From contig JABWBM010000004.1 in assembly GCA_013360495.1 (NCBI GenBank), positions 1 through 40,782 of the forward strand: 40,782 bases of DNA, in the 5' to 3' direction. Made by a program: the position numbers and the translations under genes. Positions within the stretch are counted from its first letter, which is position 1; every line of letters starts with the position of its first letter. This stretch comes from Planctomycetaceae bacterium. GTDB lineage: Bacteria; Planctomycetota; UBA8742; UBA2392; JABWBM01. Below, piece by piece: positions 16,677 to 25,004 of this stretch. Below the pieces are notes generated by a model. The model was not told the origin of the DNA, did no database searches, and saw only the letters and a list, made by a program, of their open reading frames with translations.

Positions 16677-17870
16677 TTACCGCGTTGTCATGGGCTTGAA
16701 GTCCCATGCGTTGGGCGGAAGCTTCTTGTCCTGAATCCACGCATTGTCCTTCGCGATGTCCGCGGCCTTGGCCTCGTCATGCTCCGACGGCATGTTATCG
16801 CGTAGGTATTGATCGTAAGCCGCTTTGTCCTTGATCTCGTTACCGTGGATATCGAATTGCCCGCCCGCCCAGTCGCCGATCTCGCGGCGGAACTTAAGGT
16901 GCGGCATCACGAGCTTTTCCTTGCGGCCGGTCTCTTCGATGTGAATGTTGAGCTTGCGGAGAATCTCGGCCACTTCATTGTGGTAGAGCGTGCGGTTGTG
17001 ATCGTTGAGCGTCTTGCGATCGAAGTTGGTCTTGTCTTTCTGCTCGCGTTCGTCGAAGCGTCCTTTGAGACCCCAGACATAGCCCCATTCGGCGGTGGAC
17101 GAACCGTCCTTGCCGAAGAGGTCGTGGGCCGTCGACACCCACTTGTTGACGTATTTCTGGAGCAGCGGGATCGGCAAACGATTGCCGAGGATGATGCGCT
17201 TCAAGCCATCTTGACCCGAGCCGAGGTGGAAGGCTTCCTCGCGCAGCATTGGGCCAGCGCTGCGGGCGAGAGGCGCGAAGGCAGAGGGCGCCAACATGCC
17301 AAGCTGATACTTGCCATCGCGGTCGACGAAGCATGTGTAGGAATAGAAATCCACCCAGTTGTTCACCGCCTGATTGAAGCTGCCGAGCAGGCGCTTGCCG
17401 CCCTTGCTGCCCGGGAAGGCTTCGGACGCACGGCGCTCGAGGAGTTTGCGCGCCTCGACCTTGCCGGAGTCGCCGAAGTAGCGCACTAGCACATCGCACA
17501 TCTGCCAGCCGTGGCGCATTTCCTCGATCATGATGCGCACGAGCGCGTAACGGTCGTATTCGTGCGGGGCGTTGTTGACAAGCAGACGTTGCTGCTCGAC
17601 GGATGCGAACTCGGTGTCGCCCTGCACATAGGTAAGCTGGAGTAGCGTGTCGCGGATATTCTGCGTCGGGACTTCGAGGACGCTGTTCCACTTTTTGTTG
17701 CCGGCGAAATCGCCGAATTCGATCTCTGTGCCGGTGGTGGCGTCGGTGTCGTACAGCTCAGTGAACTGGTACTTCTTCACCTCGGGCAGATCGAGGCCGA
17801 TGTCCTCCTGCCACGAGTGAAACATGTCCACCCAGTCGTCCATGGTACGGATGCGTTTCGAGATCATCAT
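16677..17870 (-). CDS. BoxB-like di-iron ring-epoxidising oxygenase
   Basis: This 397-residue protein is in the ferritin-like PaaA/BoxB group. BoxB is the oxygenase component of benzoyl-CoA 2,3-epoxidase. ASVEQQRLLVNNAPHEYDRYALVRIMIEEMRHGWQM and FVDRDGKYQLGMLAPSAFAPL...REEAFH match the BoxB pattern I know. Predicted di-iron ligands by position are E87, E117, H120, an acid near D174/D183, E212 and H215. It is shorter than BoxB (about 470). No boxA reductase, boxC hydrolase or CoA ligase lies nearby, so the substrate is open. ATG 17870 follows GGAGA. It is the second gene of a TetR-oxygenase pair. Confidence 0.78.
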   Translation of the reverse strand: MMISKRIRTMDDWVDMFHSWQEDIGLDLPEVKKYQFTELYDTDATTGTEIEFGDFAGNKKWNSVLEVPTQNIRDTLLQLTYVQGDTEFASVEQQRLLVNNAPHEYDRYALVRIMIEEMRHGWQMCDVLVRYFGDSGKVEARKLLERRASEAFPGSKGGKRLLGSFNQAVNNWVDFYSYTCFVDRDGKYQLGMLAPSAFAPLARSAGPMLREEAFHLGSGQDGLKRIILGNRLPIPLLQKYVNKWVSTAHDLFGKDGSSTAEWGYVWGLKGRFDEREQKDKTNFDRKTLNDHNRTLYHNEVAEILRKLNIHIEETGRKEKLVMPHLKFRREIGDWAGGQFDIHGNEIKDKAAYDQYLRDNMPSEHDEAKAADIAKDNAWIQDKKLPPNAWDFKPMTTR

Positions 17871-17912
17871 GGTTGTCGTCTCCCTGGTCTGTGTAATCAG
17901 TCATGAATGCAA

Positions 17913-18605
17913 TCAGGGCGCGAAAGGGTACGTGGAATCCTGCCCATTTCGTTGCCCTATAAAGTCCGGAATTTCGAATTCGAAGCGCTTGCCGCTCTTG
18001 AGCGCGCTTACGAAGATGTCGGCATAAGCCTTGCCAATGGCTTTCGCGTCATAGCTTCCGCCCGCGCGATACCACTTGGCGATCCAGTTGATCGCGCCAA
18101 GCAGCATGAACACGGCGAGCTTCGCGTCAACCGTGCGAAAGATGCCCTCGTCAGTGCCGCGCTTGATCAGCGATCTTAACCCTCGCTCAAAGCGGTCGCG
18201 CTTGGCGATGATCTTTTTCAAGAGAGGTTCGGAGAGCGCCGAGAAGTCCAGCGCCATGGCCGAACCTTGCAGCGCGTCGAGCATCACATCCACGTGCGCG
18301 GCCGTCAGGCAGGCGAGCTTCTCGTCGGTGGGGGCGTCCATCGCTTCCACCTGTTCGAGGTTGTCGAGCACGAGGTTCAGGGAATAATCGTGGCAGGCAA
18401 AGAGGATTTCCTCTTTGTCCTTGAAATAGTAGTAGAGCGAGCCTTTGGTCATCAGCAGCCGCTCGGCGATGTCCTCCATGGACGTGCCGTAATAGCCCTT
18501 TTGCGCGAAGGCGGCAGCCGCCGAACGCAGGATGGCCTCGCGCTTGCGCTCGGTCTTGAGCTTGCGACGAGTTTCGGCCTTGAGCTTGACACTGGGCTGA
18601 ATCAT
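17913..18605 (-). CDS. TetR/AcrR-family transcriptional repressor
   Basis: This 230-residue protein has a basic N-terminal arm and a TetR helix-turn-helix: REAILRSAAAAFAQKGYYGTSMEDIAERLLMTKGSLYYYFKDKEEIL (about residues 22-70). The ligand-binding domain is all-helical. Ligands of such regulators near acyl-CoA genes are often CoA thioesters. It is the first gene of the operon with the BoxB-like oxygenase (42-base gap). A near-consensus promoter with an overlapping palindrome lies just upstream, so autorepression with release by the oxygenase substrate is the simplest model. Confidence 0.92.
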   Translation of the reverse strand: MIQPSVKLKAETRRKLKTERKREAILRSAAAAFAQKGYYGTSMEDIAERLLMTKGSLYYYFKDKEEILFACHDYSLNLVLDNLEQVEAMDAPTDEKLACLTAAHVDVMLDALQGSAMALDFSALSEPLLKKIIAKRDRFERGLRSLIKRGTDEGIFRTVDAKLAVFMLLGAINWIAKWYRAGGSYDAKAIGKAYADIFVSALKSGKRFEFEIPDFIGQRNGQDSTYPFAP

Positions 18606-18627
18606 GGGTTATCTCGCCGGACAATAA

Positions 18628-18672
18628 TTGACTAATCGTTCAAAATAATATCATAGGGTATGTCTTTGTCAA
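18628..18672 (-). promoter_or_regulatory. Sigma-70 promoter and candidate operator of the tetR-oxygenase operon
   Basis: On the minus strand TTGACA (18672-18667), a 16-base spacer and TATTAT (18650-18645) form a near-perfect sigma-70 promoter. Directly downstream, over the expected +1, lies TTGACTAATCGTTCAA (18628-18643, read on the plus strand), an imperfect palindrome of form TTGA-N3-AT-N3-TCAA. Its position is that of a classical TetR operator. On the plus strand the same site offers only a weak promoter (TTGACT-15-TATCAT) for the divergent methyltransferase. Confidence 0.65.
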
Positions 18673-18773
18673 TGGCAGAAAGGCAAGGCGGGGGAGGAAT
18701 CGCGTGTATCCGCTTGCTTTTGAGACGCGTCGGCATTGATATGGCCGCGTAGGTCCAACACGTGACGTGAACC

Positions 18774-19598
18774 ATGACCAACGACACCGATTTTACCCTC
18801 GACGTGCTTTACGGCGCGAAACCTCCCGCTGCGGCGAGCCTTTATGGGGCGCTGGGCCAGAGCCAGAATCCGCGGCCAGGGGAGAGCCTCTACAAGAGCT
18901 TCAAGGAAACGGGCATCAAGGCCGAGGGGCTTGCCGTGGACGTCGGCTGTCGCGACGCGGCGTTCGCCTGCAACGTGGTGAAGTTTTTCAAGTGCCGGGT
19001 GATCGGTATCGACCCCGTGGACAACAACCTGCGCAACGCGCAGGCGAAGGTCAAACAGCAAGGGGTAGTCGGCCAGCTTGATCTGTTGCGCGGGGCGTTG
19101 CCATTGCTGCCGCTCAAGGGCGAATCGTGCGACGCCATCTGGTGCAGCGACGTGATGACCTATGCGCCTGACTTACGCGAATGCTTGGACGAGTGCGCGA
19201 GAGTTCTGAAGCCCGGTGGGGGGATGATGCTCTATCAGACGCTTGCGGGCGAATCGATGACGCCAGCCGAATCGGAGTGGCTCTTTACGCGCATGGGCGG
19301 TGTGCCGCGCAACCACGATCAAGCGTACTTCGAGGGCGCTATCAAGGAATCGCGCTTCGAAATTCAAAAGAAAGATGTGATATCGAGCGAGTTCCGTGAA
19401 TACTTCGAAGAAACCGGCAACCGCATGACCTCGCTGCAACTCTTGCGCATGGCGCGCATGTTGCGCAAGCGGGACGCGCTTATCGCGGAATCAGGTCCGG
19501 TGAGGTACGAAGCGGAACTGGCCGAATGCTACTGGGGCGTGTGGCAGATGATGGGCAAGCTTTGCCCGGTGGTGTACGTGCTCAAGAAACCGGCATAA
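18774..19598 (+). CDS. Class I SAM-dependent methyltransferase
   Basis: This 274-residue Methyltransf_11-like enzyme has motif I at LAVDVGCRDAAFACNVV (residues 53-69, with the usual GxGxG reduced to VGCRDA), an acidic ribose-binding end of beta-2 (VIGIDPVDNN) and a post-core LRECLDECARVLKPGGGMMLYQTLAGE (motif III-like). The substrate cannot be told. It is a stand-alone gene read away from the TetR operon, with a weak ribosome binding site. It is not clearly co-regulated with the oxygenase. Confidence 0.82.
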   Translation: MTNDTDFTLDVLYGAKPPAAASLYGALGQSQNPRPGESLYKSFKETGIKAEGLAVDVGCRDAAFACNVVKFFKCRVIGIDPVDNNLRNAQAKVKQQGVVGQLDLLRGALPLLPLKGESCDAIWCSDVMTYAPDLRECLDECARVLKPGGGMMLYQTLAGESMTPAESEWLFTRMGGVPRNHDQAYFEGAIKESRFEIQKKDVISSEFREYFEETGNRMTSLQLLRMARMLRKRDALIAESGPVRYEAELAECYWGVWQMMGKLCPVVYVLKKPA

Positions 19599-19625
19599 TC
19601 TCCAAGAATACACTTTTTAAAATTT

Positions 19626-19651
19626 GATGGGCCACGAGTGCGCGGCCCATC
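19626..19651. terminator. Bidirectional terminator-like hairpin
   Basis: GATGGGCC-ACGAGTGCGC-GGCCCATC: an 8-bp perfect stem in the 73-base gap between the convergent methyltransferase and the anti-sigma-like gene. On the minus strand it is followed by AAATTTTAAAAAG, a short U-run. On the plus strand there is none after the stem. Confidence 0.55.
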
Positions 19652-19671
19652 GGATCGTTACCGCTGATTCA

Positions 19672-21483
19672 CTATTTTTTGAAAACGCTCGCGTCAAATG
19701 TCTTCACGTTATGCCAGATAGGACTGTAGGCGATGTAGCCATCCGGGCTCATGAATCCCGGGCGTTCGACGTTGTAATAAACATGCACGGCGCGCTCGCT
19801 TCTCGGCAGGAGCATGATCGCGAAGGGGCGGCCATGCTGCACCGGGAGACCATCGCGTGCGTTCGGGTCTCCCCGTCTTGAAGGGCTCAGGCGCAGTTCC
19901 AGTTGTTCATTGTTTTTAACCGCCGGATATACGTCGAAGCCATTCTCAATCAGATCAGCTGGTTCGCCCACCGCCGCGATGACGTTGAATTTTTCGAAAT
20001 CGACATCGCCAATGGCTTTTGAAACGTCTTTTGCTTTGAGCAGGAGGCCGAAATCGCGCTCGAAGTCCGATTTAGCTTGTTTAATATTATTCGACATCGT
20101 TTCGCTGCTTCCGGCAGACGGCGCCGAATAGAGGGAAATTTTGCTTTCAGTGAATTGTTTGGCGAAGGCATCCGAGCCCAGAATCATGCCAGCAAGGAAG
20201 GGATGTCCGGAACCATTACCACTCGGGAAATCTGTCTCGAATTCCGCATCCGGCTTGCGCGCTTCGCCGATGGAAACCTGTCCCAATTCAGTCCAGCCGT
20301 GAATCCATGAAACCGAAGAAGAACCGAACTGCGTGGTTATCGTAGTCACGTCGATTTTGACGGGCAGGAGAGGTTTATTCTCATCTCCTGGGCTGGTCCG
20401 TCCTTCTATTTCAATGATCACTTTGCCACGTTCTGGCGCATCCGCCGCCGGAACCACGAAGAATCCATAGGCCGTGAACCTGTCGGTGGAATTGATAACT
20501 TTGTTGGAGTAGCCATCCTCCACTGCACAACGCATAACAACGACATCGGATTCGCGTAGTGTCTCCTTGAGCGTGATTCCATTTACTGTTTTGCCAGCGA
20601 CGGTCTTATACACCGCGACGACAACATTCTTGGCGAAATCCACCTCGGGTATCGTGCGTGAGTAGGTGACGGCGAACTCGTCCCATCGTTTTTTCCACTC
20701 TTTTTCGTTGGTAATGATCTCGTGAGTTGCCGAATGAGGCCCCGTACGTGCGCCGGGATAGCTTTCGAGAATCCTGAACCTGTCGGCCCACGATTTCATC
20801 GATTCGTCGACTTGATCTGGCGGGGCGGCCTTATCCGCCGAATAGGTTGCGCCATTGAAGACGAACGATCCTGAGAGCGCCAGCAATGAGACGCCGCCTG
20901 CGGTCAACCAGCGCTTTGTATCGCTTAACATGTCTTGTTCCTCCTGTGTCAGTGTTTCGCTTAACCACTCCGATGCATCGATTTCCACATCGCTTGGCGG
21001 ATTTCCGGCCTTCACCAGCACCCGTCCCTGAATCGACTCGACGTGGCCATCGTCGGTTCGGATTGTGGCGGACGAATGGTCAAGCAAAAGCCACCCCTTT
21101 CTAATTTCATATTCCTGCCCATTTCGCTCATACAGCGCATCCGGCGAGGGGTTCCAAGCGGGCATGGGAGGCCCTGCAGTAGTTATGAAGTCATCTTCTT
21201 CCCACACACCCGACCCGAAGATCATGAGCAGCACACCCGCTATTGCCGCCGCTGCAGCAATGCCGATTCCAATTGACCTCCTGCGGTGAGTCGATTCGAG
21301 CGGCACATGTTCGCCTTCCGGTTCGAGAACCGTCGAAACTTCCACGTCGTCGGCGCTTGGTGGATGTTCAAGCCGTTCAAGTATCTGCGCCGAGAGGTCA
21401 GGGAGCTTGGCGCCGCCAAGCGTTTCATCGAGCGCGCGTTGGAGGACGACATCATTGGCGTCGTGATGGGCTTGGTCTGTCAT
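19672..21483 (-). CDS. Membrane-anchored regulator (probable anti-sigma partner) with PrcB-like domain
   Basis: This 603-residue protein has a 65-residue cytoplasmic N-terminus, a membrane helix (about residues 70-92, SIGIGIAAAAAIAGVLLMIFG), an extracytoplasmic part with a FecR-like stretch (WLLLDHSSATIRTDDGHVESIQGRVLVKAG) and a second hydrophobic segment (about 193-215). The segment around residues 250-360 (IITNEKEWKKRWDEF...DFAKNVVVAVYKT...GFFVVP) resembles the C-terminal domain of PrcB, a protease-complex subunit. The C-terminal 200 residues are unrecognised. The ATG overlaps the sigma-factor stop (ATGA), the usual layout of sigma/anti-sigma pairs, but no zinc (HxxxCxxC) anti-sigma motif is visible. 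GC in the middle of the gene is near 50% by hand count, lower than neighbours. Confidence 0.6.
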   Translation of the reverse strand: MTDQAHHDANDVVLQRALDETLGGAKLPDLSAQILERLEHPPSADDVEVSTVLEPEGEHVPLESTHRRRSIGIGIAAAAAIAGVLLMIFGSGVWEEDDFITTAGPPMPAWNPSPDALYERNGQEYEIRKGWLLLDHSSATIRTDDGHVESIQGRVLVKAGNPPSDVEIDASEWLSETLTQEEQDMLSDTKRWLTAGGVSLLALSGSFVFNGATYSADKAAPPDQVDESMKSWADRFRILESYPGARTGPHSATHEIITNEKEWKKRWDEFAVTYSRTIPEVDFAKNVVVAVYKTVAGKTVNGITLKETLRESDVVVMRCAVEDGYSNKVINSTDRFTAYGFFVVPAADAPERGKVIIEIEGRTSPGDENKPLLPVKIDVTTITTQFGSSSVSWIHGWTELGQVSIGEARKPDAEFETDFPSGNGSGHPFLAGMILGSDAFAKQFTESKISLYSAPSAGSSETMSNNIKQAKSDFERDFGLLLKAKDVSKAIGDVDFEKFNVIAAVGEPADLIENGFDVYPAVKNNEQLELRLSPSRRGDPNARDGLPVQHGRPFAIMLLPRSERAVHVYYNVERPGFMSPDGYIAYSPIWHNVKTFDASVFKK

Positions 21484-22001
21484 ATTCCTACCTTCTTTTC
21501 GATGCAGGCGCGCAGAGCAAGACGTGCGCGATAGAGCATGGTCTTGGCGTTGCCGATGCTCGTGCCGAGATGTTCTGCAATGTTCTTCATTGGCGCGTGG
21601 CCCGAGTGTTGCATTTCCAGCGACTCCTTCATGCGCGGCTCAATGGTCTCCATGCAAAGCCGCAGCGCATCGAGATAGGAGTCATAGCGCTCGTCATCTG
21701 CGCCAGCCACTCGCTCCCACGCCTGCGTCAGTTCATCTTCGCTCATGGCCGCGCGGCGTACTCTTTGCGCGCGTAACGCCATAAGAAAGCGGTTCTTGGC
21801 GACCGTACGCAGATAGGCCTTCATCTCTCCGGCGCTGCGATATTCGAAGGGCTTGCGCAAGATCGTCAGGAAGGTCTCCTGCGTCAGGTCGTCTGCCGTG
21901 GCCGGTTCGCAGCCGAGCACACGCAGATAACGCCACACATCCGCCTGATGGGCGGCGATAATGTCCTTCGCGCTTGGAGCTTCCTGTGTCACCATCTGCA
22001 T
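21480..22001 (-). CDS. ECF-type RNA polymerase sigma factor
   Basis: This 173-residue sigma-70-family protein carries region 2 (AHQADVWRYLRVLGCEPATADDLTQETFLTILRKPFEYRS...AYLRTVAKNRFLMALRAQ) and region 4 (MKNIAEHLGTSIGNAKTMLYRARLALRACIE). Region 3 is missing, as usual for extracytoplasmic-function sigma factors. It should direct RNA polymerase to a stress or envelope regulon. ATG 22001 or 21995 is possible, and neither has a good ribosome binding site. The 3' end overlaps the start of the membrane regulator by four bases, so the two are translationally coupled. Confidence 0.9.
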   Translation of the reverse strand: MQMVTQEAPSAKDIIAAHQADVWRYLRVLGCEPATADDLTQETFLTILRKPFEYRSAGEMKAYLRTVAKNRFLMALRAQRVRRAAMSEDELTQAWERVAGADDERYDSYLDALRLCMETIEPRMKESLEMQHSGHAPMKNIAEHLGTSIGNAKTMLYRARLALRACIEKKVGI

Positions 22002-22117
22002 CTTGAATGCCCAATGGGGCCGATGGTCACAAAAAAACGCAAATTCTTTATGGGTGGCGCAATACAGTAAATCTTGTCATATCATGCAGGTCGGTGTTGA
22101 ACACGGTATGGAGCCTT

Positions 22118-23137
22118 ATGGTACGCATCGTCCGAGAGAATGAGCCCATTACCATCGGCAATGTCACGGTGCAGCCCGGTGAGCGCGCATACATCGAAGT
22201 GCCGCTTGCCCGCCTTCCCACCAACACCTGGATGTCAATTCCTATCGCGGTCGTCAATGGCATTAACCCCGGTCCCAATCTTTGGCTCAACGCCGCGATT
22301 CACGGCGATGAGATCAATGGCGTGGATGTCATTCGCCGCGTTCTCAAACGCATCAAGCCGAAAGCGATGAGCGGCGTGTTAATCACGGTGCCTATCGTCA
22401 ACATCATCGGGTTCCTGAATCAGTCCCGCTATCTTCCCGACCGCCGCGATCTGAATCGGCTTTTCCCCGGATCGGCCCGCGGTTCCCTTGGCTCGCGCAT
22501 GGCGCACTTCTTCATGACTGAGGTGGTGGCGCGTTGCGATTACGGCGTTGACATGCATACGGGCGCATTTCATCGAAATAACTTGCCGCAGATTCGCGCC
22601 GACCTGTCTGATGAAGGCACTCGGGAATTGGCGTTTGCTTTCGGGACACCGATCGTCATTAACTCGAGCGTGCGCGACGGAAGCCTGCGCGCCGAGGCCA
22701 CGGAGCTCGGCAAACGAGTGCTTCTCTATGAGGCTGGCGAGCCGAGCCGTTTCAGCGAGTCCGCGATCAAGATCGGTGTGCAGGGCGTTATGAACCTCAT
22801 GCGTTTTCTCGGCATGCTTGAAGGCTCTATCCGAATGACGCGCAAGCTTCCGTGGGAGTCCGACGGTTCCACGTGGCTGCGGGCCAAACGCGGCGGCATC
22901 CTGCGCACCTACTGTGACGTTGGCGACATCGTCGAGGAAGGCGAACCGGTCGGCGTCATTTCCGACACATTCGATGAGGACGTTTACACACTGAAGGCGC
23001 CGGCGAGCGGAGTCGTTGTCGGGATTACGAAATTGCCACTTGTCAACCAAGGCGATGGCATCCTGCACGTGGCGAATATCAAGCAGCTTCCTTCGCGTCG
23101 TCGCATTCCAAGGCGCACGATCTTTCTGGAGAAGTAG
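22118..23137 (+). CDS. Succinylglutamate desuccinylase/aspartoacylase-family zinc hydrolase
   Basis: This 339-residue M14-like amidohydrolase has zinc ligands in LWLNAAIHGDEINGVD (H62, E65) and DYGVDMHTGAFH (H147), a NRLFPG motif, and the candidate catalytic Glu in LLYEAGE. A C-terminal biotinyl/lipoyl-like beta domain (LRTYCDVGDIVEEGEPVGVI) is common in this subfamily. It would remove an acyl group from an amino acid or similar amide. The exact substrate is unknown. ATG 22118 follows GGAG and starts the conserved region. The longer frame from 22007 runs through the promoter region shared with the sigma gene. Confidence 0.87.
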   Translation: MVRIVRENEPITIGNVTVQPGERAYIEVPLARLPTNTWMSIPIAVVNGINPGPNLWLNAAIHGDEINGVDVIRRVLKRIKPKAMSGVLITVPIVNIIGFLNQSRYLPDRRDLNRLFPGSARGSLGSRMAHFFMTEVVARCDYGVDMHTGAFHRNNLPQIRADLSDEGTRELAFAFGTPIVINSSVRDGSLRAEATELGKRVLLYEAGEPSRFSESAIKIGVQGVMNLMRFLGMLEGSIRMTRKLPWESDGSTWLRAKRGGILRTYCDVGDIVEEGEPVGVISDTFDEDVYTLKAPASGVVVGITKLPLVNQGDGILHVANIKQLPSRRRIPRRTIFLEK

Positions 23138-23155
23138 CGATCGCACGAATGGTTC

Positions 23156-23259
23156 GTAGCGTCACGCGCCCTCGCGTGACGGACGCATCGAAGACGCCCT
23201 GCGAGGGCGTGAGGCAAGCGCGCGAAGCGTGCGTTACGCCGAACGCATCTTGGCGCTAC
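23156..23259. repeat. Extended hairpin cassette of the GTAGCG family
   Basis: It begins GTAGCGTCACGCG-CCCT-CGCGTGACGGAC (23156-23184, 9-bp stem), then a second hairpin CGCCCT/AGGGCG (about 23195-23209), then GCGCGAAGCGTGC-like material, and ends CGCTAC (23254-23259), which inverts the GTAGCG start. It fills half of the 245-base gap between the hydrolase and lysS. Confidence 0.75.
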
Positions 23260-23382
23260 GCCCCAGGTTATGCAGGGCTCAAAAAGCAACAATATGATTT
23301 TCGAGAGGCAAAGACGTCACCATACATCATGGCGCCACAAGACATTGCATCCGCGGCGTTCGCCATGTAAACGATAGCCGCC

Positions 23383-24870
23383 ATGGAGAACGAATACCGC
23401 GAAATCCGCCTGCAGAAGGCCGCGCGTTTGCGCGAGCTTGGGGTTGATCCCTATGCGTTACGTACACCCGAGCGCCAGCCATGCGCAGCGTTGGTCAAAG
23501 CTTTCGAAGCGAATAACCCTGAAGGAACAACGGAGCCGAAGCCCGTTCCCGGCGCAACCGCTGGACGTGTGCTGAGCCTGCGTATGATGGGCAAGAAGGT
23601 GGCTTTCCTCGATGTCTGGGACGAGAGCGGGAAGATTCAGTTTTACATCAACCAGAAGGAAGTCTCCCCTCAAGAGTGGGAGGTCTTCACCAACCTCGAC
23701 CTCGGCGACTGGCTTTGGGGCAAGGGCGACGTTACCCGCACCAAGACCGGGGAGATCACGCTCTTTGTCAAAACGCTCAAGCTGCTGACCAAATCGCTGG
23801 CAGTGCCGCCGCTGGAGAAATCGGGCGGTTTGCAGGAGAAGGAGTTGCGCTATCGCAAGCGCTACGCCGACTTGCTCGCTGATCCGGAGCGTCGCAAGAC
23901 TTTCGCTACCCGCTCGCGCGTCATTTTCGAGATTCGCAAGTTTCTCGATGGGCGGGGTTTTATGGAGGTCGAGACGCCGGTGCTGCATGCAATCGCCGGC
24001 GGCGGAACCGCGCGTCCATTCGTCACCCATCACAACACGCTCGATCAGGACCTTTATCTCCGGATCGCCTTGGAGCTGCCGCTCAAACGCCTGTTGGTGG
24101 GGGGCTTCGAGAAGGTCTACGAGATCGGGCGGAATTTCCGGAACGAGGGCGTGGACGCCACCCACAATCCCGAGTTCACCATGCTCGAGCTCTATCAGGC
24201 CTATACCGACTACTACGGTATGATGGAGCTGATGGAATCCATGCTGGTTCACCTGCTCAAGACCATACGCGGCGCTGATACGGATCTTTCAAAAGTCGAG
24301 TGGGATGGGCAGGTGCTGAACTTCACGCCGCCGTTTCGGCGCGTAAGTTACGGTGAATTGTTTAAAGAGTGTACCGGCATCGACATGAATGATGAAGCAG
24401 CAGTGCGCGCAAAAGCCGCGTCGCTGGATATCCCGAAGACCTTTGGCCATTGGAAGCTGGTTGACGAGCTATTTGACCGCTTCGTGCAGGGCAAGCTCGA
24501 CAACCCTACGTTCCTGACCGACTACCCGACGGCCATCTGCCCGCTGGCGAAGAAGAAGGTCGAGAATCCGCAGGTGGCGGAGCGATTCGAGATTTTCTGC
24601 AAGGGCATGGAGCTCGGCAATGCGTTCTCCGAACTTAATGACCCGGTGGACCAGCTCGCTCGCTTCGAGGAGCAGGTCAAAAAAGGCAAGGTGGAGAAGG
24701 ACGAAGAGGTTCCAAAGGAAGTCGACTACGACTACGTGGAAGCCCTTGAATACGGCATGCCTCCCGCCGGGGGCATTGGCATCGGCATTGACCGCATAGT
24801 GATGCTTATGACCAACCAGCACTCGATTCGCGACATTCTGCTTTTCCCGCATATGCGCAAAGAAGAGTAG
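23383..24870 (+). CDS. lysS: Lysyl-tRNA synthetase, class II
   Basis: This 495-residue enzyme charges tRNA-Lys. It has an N-terminal OB-fold anticodon-binding domain (GRVLSLRMMGKKVAFLDVWDESGKIQFYI), then class II motif 1 (FLDGRGFMEVETPVLHAIAGG), motif 2 (VYEIGRNFRNEGVDATHNPEFTMLELYQAY) and motif 3 (GMPPAGGIGIGIDRIVMLMT). The length is typical. ATG 23383 is the natural start although no clear Shine-Dalgarno precedes it. The following permease is LolC/E-like, and a lysS-lolC/E order is familiar from several Gram-negative groups. Confidence 0.97.
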   Translation: MENEYREIRLQKAARLRELGVDPYALRTPERQPCAALVKAFEANNPEGTTEPKPVPGATAGRVLSLRMMGKKVAFLDVWDESGKIQFYINQKEVSPQEWEVFTNLDLGDWLWGKGDVTRTKTGEITLFVKTLKLLTKSLAVPPLEKSGGLQEKELRYRKRYADLLADPERRKTFATRSRVIFEIRKFLDGRGFMEVETPVLHAIAGGGTARPFVTHHNTLDQDLYLRIALELPLKRLLVGGFEKVYEIGRNFRNEGVDATHNPEFTMLELYQAYTDYYGMMELMESMLVHLLKTIRGADTDLSKVEWDGQVLNFTPPFRRVSYGELFKECTGIDMNDEAAVRAKAASLDIPKTFGHWKLVDELFDRFVQGKLDNPTFLTDYPTAICPLAKKKVENPQVAERFEIFCKGMELGNAFSELNDPVDQLARFEEQVKKGKVEKDEEVPKEVDYDYVEALEYGMPPAGGIGIGIDRIVMLMTNQHSIRDILLFPHMRKEE

Positions 24871-25004
24871 TGGGCACTTAGGTGCGACCCGTCCACGTCC
24901 GTCACCTGGCGGGTGTTTGCTATTTGGTGGTATTCACCACTCCCTTGATTTGGCTTAATCCTGCGCGCTGCCCGGTTCATGGAGATTCGGGTTGCCGACA
25001 CGCC

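Noticed and set aside
23149-23370. 73-residue ORF upstream of lysS
   Set aside because: It is made mostly of the hairpin cassette 23156-23259.
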